Shown piece after piece: positions 38,905-39,784 of a stretch of DNA of 39,784 nt; position 1 is the first letter of the stretch, and each line of letters starts with the position of its first letter. The translations under genes and the position numbers were made by a program. Below the pieces are notes generated by a model. That model was not told the origin of the DNA. It saw only the letters and a program-made list of their open reading frames with translations, and ran no database searches. This DNA comes from Caulobacteraceae bacterium. Its GTDB lineage: Bacteria > Pseudomonadota > Alphaproteobacteria > Caulobacterales > Caulobacteraceae. The stretch spans positions 19,382 to 59,165 of the forward strand of contig PLRV01000054.1 of NCBI GenBank assembly GCA_003164925.1. The letters run 5' to 3'.

Positions 38905-39784
38905 ATGGAAGCTGGTTTTTCGCTTGTTGGGGAGCGCGACGACGCGCGGCGACGCAGCGCTTGCATGATTGGCGCTGAGACCCCGACCGGCAATCGCGCC
39001 CATGAGGCGGTGTTTTCCGTCGAGATGAACCTGCTGGAGCGGAGCTGGCCGGTTGGCGAATCGCTGGGCTCCCTGCCGGACGTGCAGAAGGCGTTGGGGA
39101 TAGGCCGTCCCGCCTGCCGGGAGGCCATTACTATCCTTGAGGCGCGCGGCGTGCTGGAAAGCCGCCGGGGTCCGGGCGGCGGCCTCTTCGTTCGCGCGCC
39201 GACCCTCGAAGACGTCGTGGGCGCGACGCTGATGTATCTCGCCCTGACCGGCGCCACGCAGGACTGCGTGCCGGAATTTCGTAGGGTGGTCTGGCGCATG
39301 GTCGTGGCTGCGGCGATCCAGCGGCCCCTCCCGATCCAGCCGGCCAACGCCCAGCTCAGCGAATGGGGTTTCGCCGTCGACCTGGCCGAAAGGCTCGGCA
39401 ACGGCGCCATGAAGGTGGCGGCCCAGCTTGCCGAGATGCTGGCCCGGATCTGCCAGGAGCCGGCGGCGCCGGCCCGCGACGCGCAGATCAACGCCGCCCT
39501 CCTGTCGCACGACGTGCAGGCCGCTTGGAGCCGGGTCGATGTGCTGGCCCAGTCGAATGGGCTCAATCCGCCGATGTTTGGCTTGGAGCTGGCGGAGCAA
39601 GGGCTGTCGCTGTCCGGTCGCAAGTCGGCCATGGCGCTGGCGGCGAGGATGGCCCGGGAGTTCCGGGACGGGCGCGGCGCTGTGGAAGCGGAGTGGGAGA
39701 CGGCCGAGCGCCTGGGCTACACCGACGCGGTGGTGCGTCAGGCGCGGCGCATCCTGCAGGACTTTGACATCGTGCGCTGCCGGC
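38905..39784 (+). CDS. GntR-family regulator, apparently with two winged helices (partial, C-terminus beyond window)
   Basis: The frame is open from the ATG at 38905 to the window edge, 293 residues. The first winged helix spans about residues 30-88 (LERSWPVGESLGSLPDVQKALGIGRPACREAITILEARGVLESRRGPGGGLFVRAP), a GntR/FadR-type domain. There is no clear FCD effector domain after it. Instead residues ~240-293 (SGRKSAMALAARMAREFRDGRG, then LGYTDAVVRQARRILQDFDIVR) look like the start of a second winged helix. It may control the aldehyde dehydrogenase unit or genes to the right. An alternative start at 38965 exists. Confidence 0.78.
   Translation, partial: MEAGFSLVGERDDARRRSACMIGAETPTGNRAHEAVFSVEMNLLERSWPVGESLGSLPDVQKALGIGRPACREAITILEARGVLESRRGPGGGLFVRAPTLEDVVGATLMYLALTGATQDCVPEFRRVVWRMVVAAAIQRPLPIQPANAQLSEWGFAVDLAERLGNGAMKVAAQLAEMLARICQEPAAPARDAQINAALLSHDVQAAWSRVDVLAQSNGLNPPMFGLELAEQGLSLSGRKSAMALAARMAREFRDGRGAVEAEWETAERLGYTDAVVRQARRILQDFDIVRCR

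Noticed and set aside
38656-39632. Long minus-strand frames opposite the GntR gene
   Set aside because: They are antisense to a clear winged-helix frame that stays open to the window edge, and no motif is visible.
1-39784. Genomic island or mobile element boundaries
   Set aside because: No integrase, transposase, tRNA gene or matching direct repeats at the cluster edges were seen; transfer cannot be argued from this window.

Overview
The window looks like chromosomal DNA of a GC-rich alphaproteobacterium, most likely of the Caulobacteraceae (Phenylobacterium/Caulobacter type), with a sphingomonad-like organism as the alternative. The reasons are the codon usage, palindromic intergenic repeats carrying several GANTC (CcrM-type) sites at 3.6, 13.5 and 19.2 kb, a TonB-dependent receptor beside aromatic catabolism genes, and many IclR/SDR/FAH-type genes. 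No rRNA, tRNA, CRISPR, transposase or phage gene was recognised. The assignment rests on reading the sequence only; no search was run.

Layout. (a) 0-5.4 kb is mixed: the start of a succinyl-CoA:3-ketoacid CoA-transferase subunit A (cut by the window edge), a quinone-reductase-like flavoprotein coupled to a Kef-type K+/H+ antiporter, gmhB, yceI and a 2-oxoglutarate oxygenase. (b) 5.4-13.3 kb, all on the minus strand, is a recognisable hydroquinone/hydroxyquinol pathway: hydroquinone 1,2-dioxygenase small and large subunits, an aldehyde dehydrogenase fitting 4-hydroxymuconic semialdehyde dehydrogenase, an AraC regulator, hydroxyquinol 1,2-dioxygenase, maleylacetate reductase and 3-oxoadipyl-CoA thiolase. 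Together they lead from 1,4-dihydroxybenzene or 1,2,4-trihydroxybenzene through maleylacetate and 3-oxoadipate to the TCA cycle, provided a CoA-transferase step is supplied. (c) 13.4-38.5 kb is a large catabolic cluster of unassigned substrate: two group-D (acyl-CoA-dehydrogenase-fold) flavin monooxygenases, an MhpA-like FAD hydroxylase, a VOC (possible extradiol) protein, SMP-30 lactonase, TonB receptor, two IclR regulators, maleate-isomerase-like protein, a Cys-less thiolase-like/DUF35 pair, fused CoA-transferase, SRPBCC protein, three carboxymuconolactone-decarboxylase-family genes, dienelactone-hydrolase-like protein, SDR, two FAH hydrolases, an NPD-like NADP oxidoreductase, an FMN reductase, an acetoacetate-decarboxylase-like protein and a vanillin/salicylaldehyde-type aldehyde dehydrogenase. 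(d) The right edge holds the beginning of a GntR regulator that may carry two winged helices.

The main discovery is regulatory. A 15-bp palindrome, GTTCGCCAGGCGGAC or close to it (core GTNCG-N5-CGGAC), lies upstream of nearly every transcription unit between 13.4 and 36 kb: nine exact core matches and two with one mismatch, most of them 87-119 bp before the start codon. Its form resembles IclR-family operators of the PcaR/PcaU type. It ties the scattered units of region (c), and probably the 3-oxoadipyl-CoA thiolase of region (b), into one local regulon likely run by one of the two IclR proteins. The biological proposal is an inducible pathway in which an aromatic or acyl-aromatic compound is imported, hydroxylated by several flavin enzymes, CoA-activated, cut by an unusual thiolase-like enzyme and by FAH/VOC ring-cleavage steps, and drained into the hydroquinone/hydroxyquinol and 3-oxoadipate route. 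The substrate cannot be named from the sequence.
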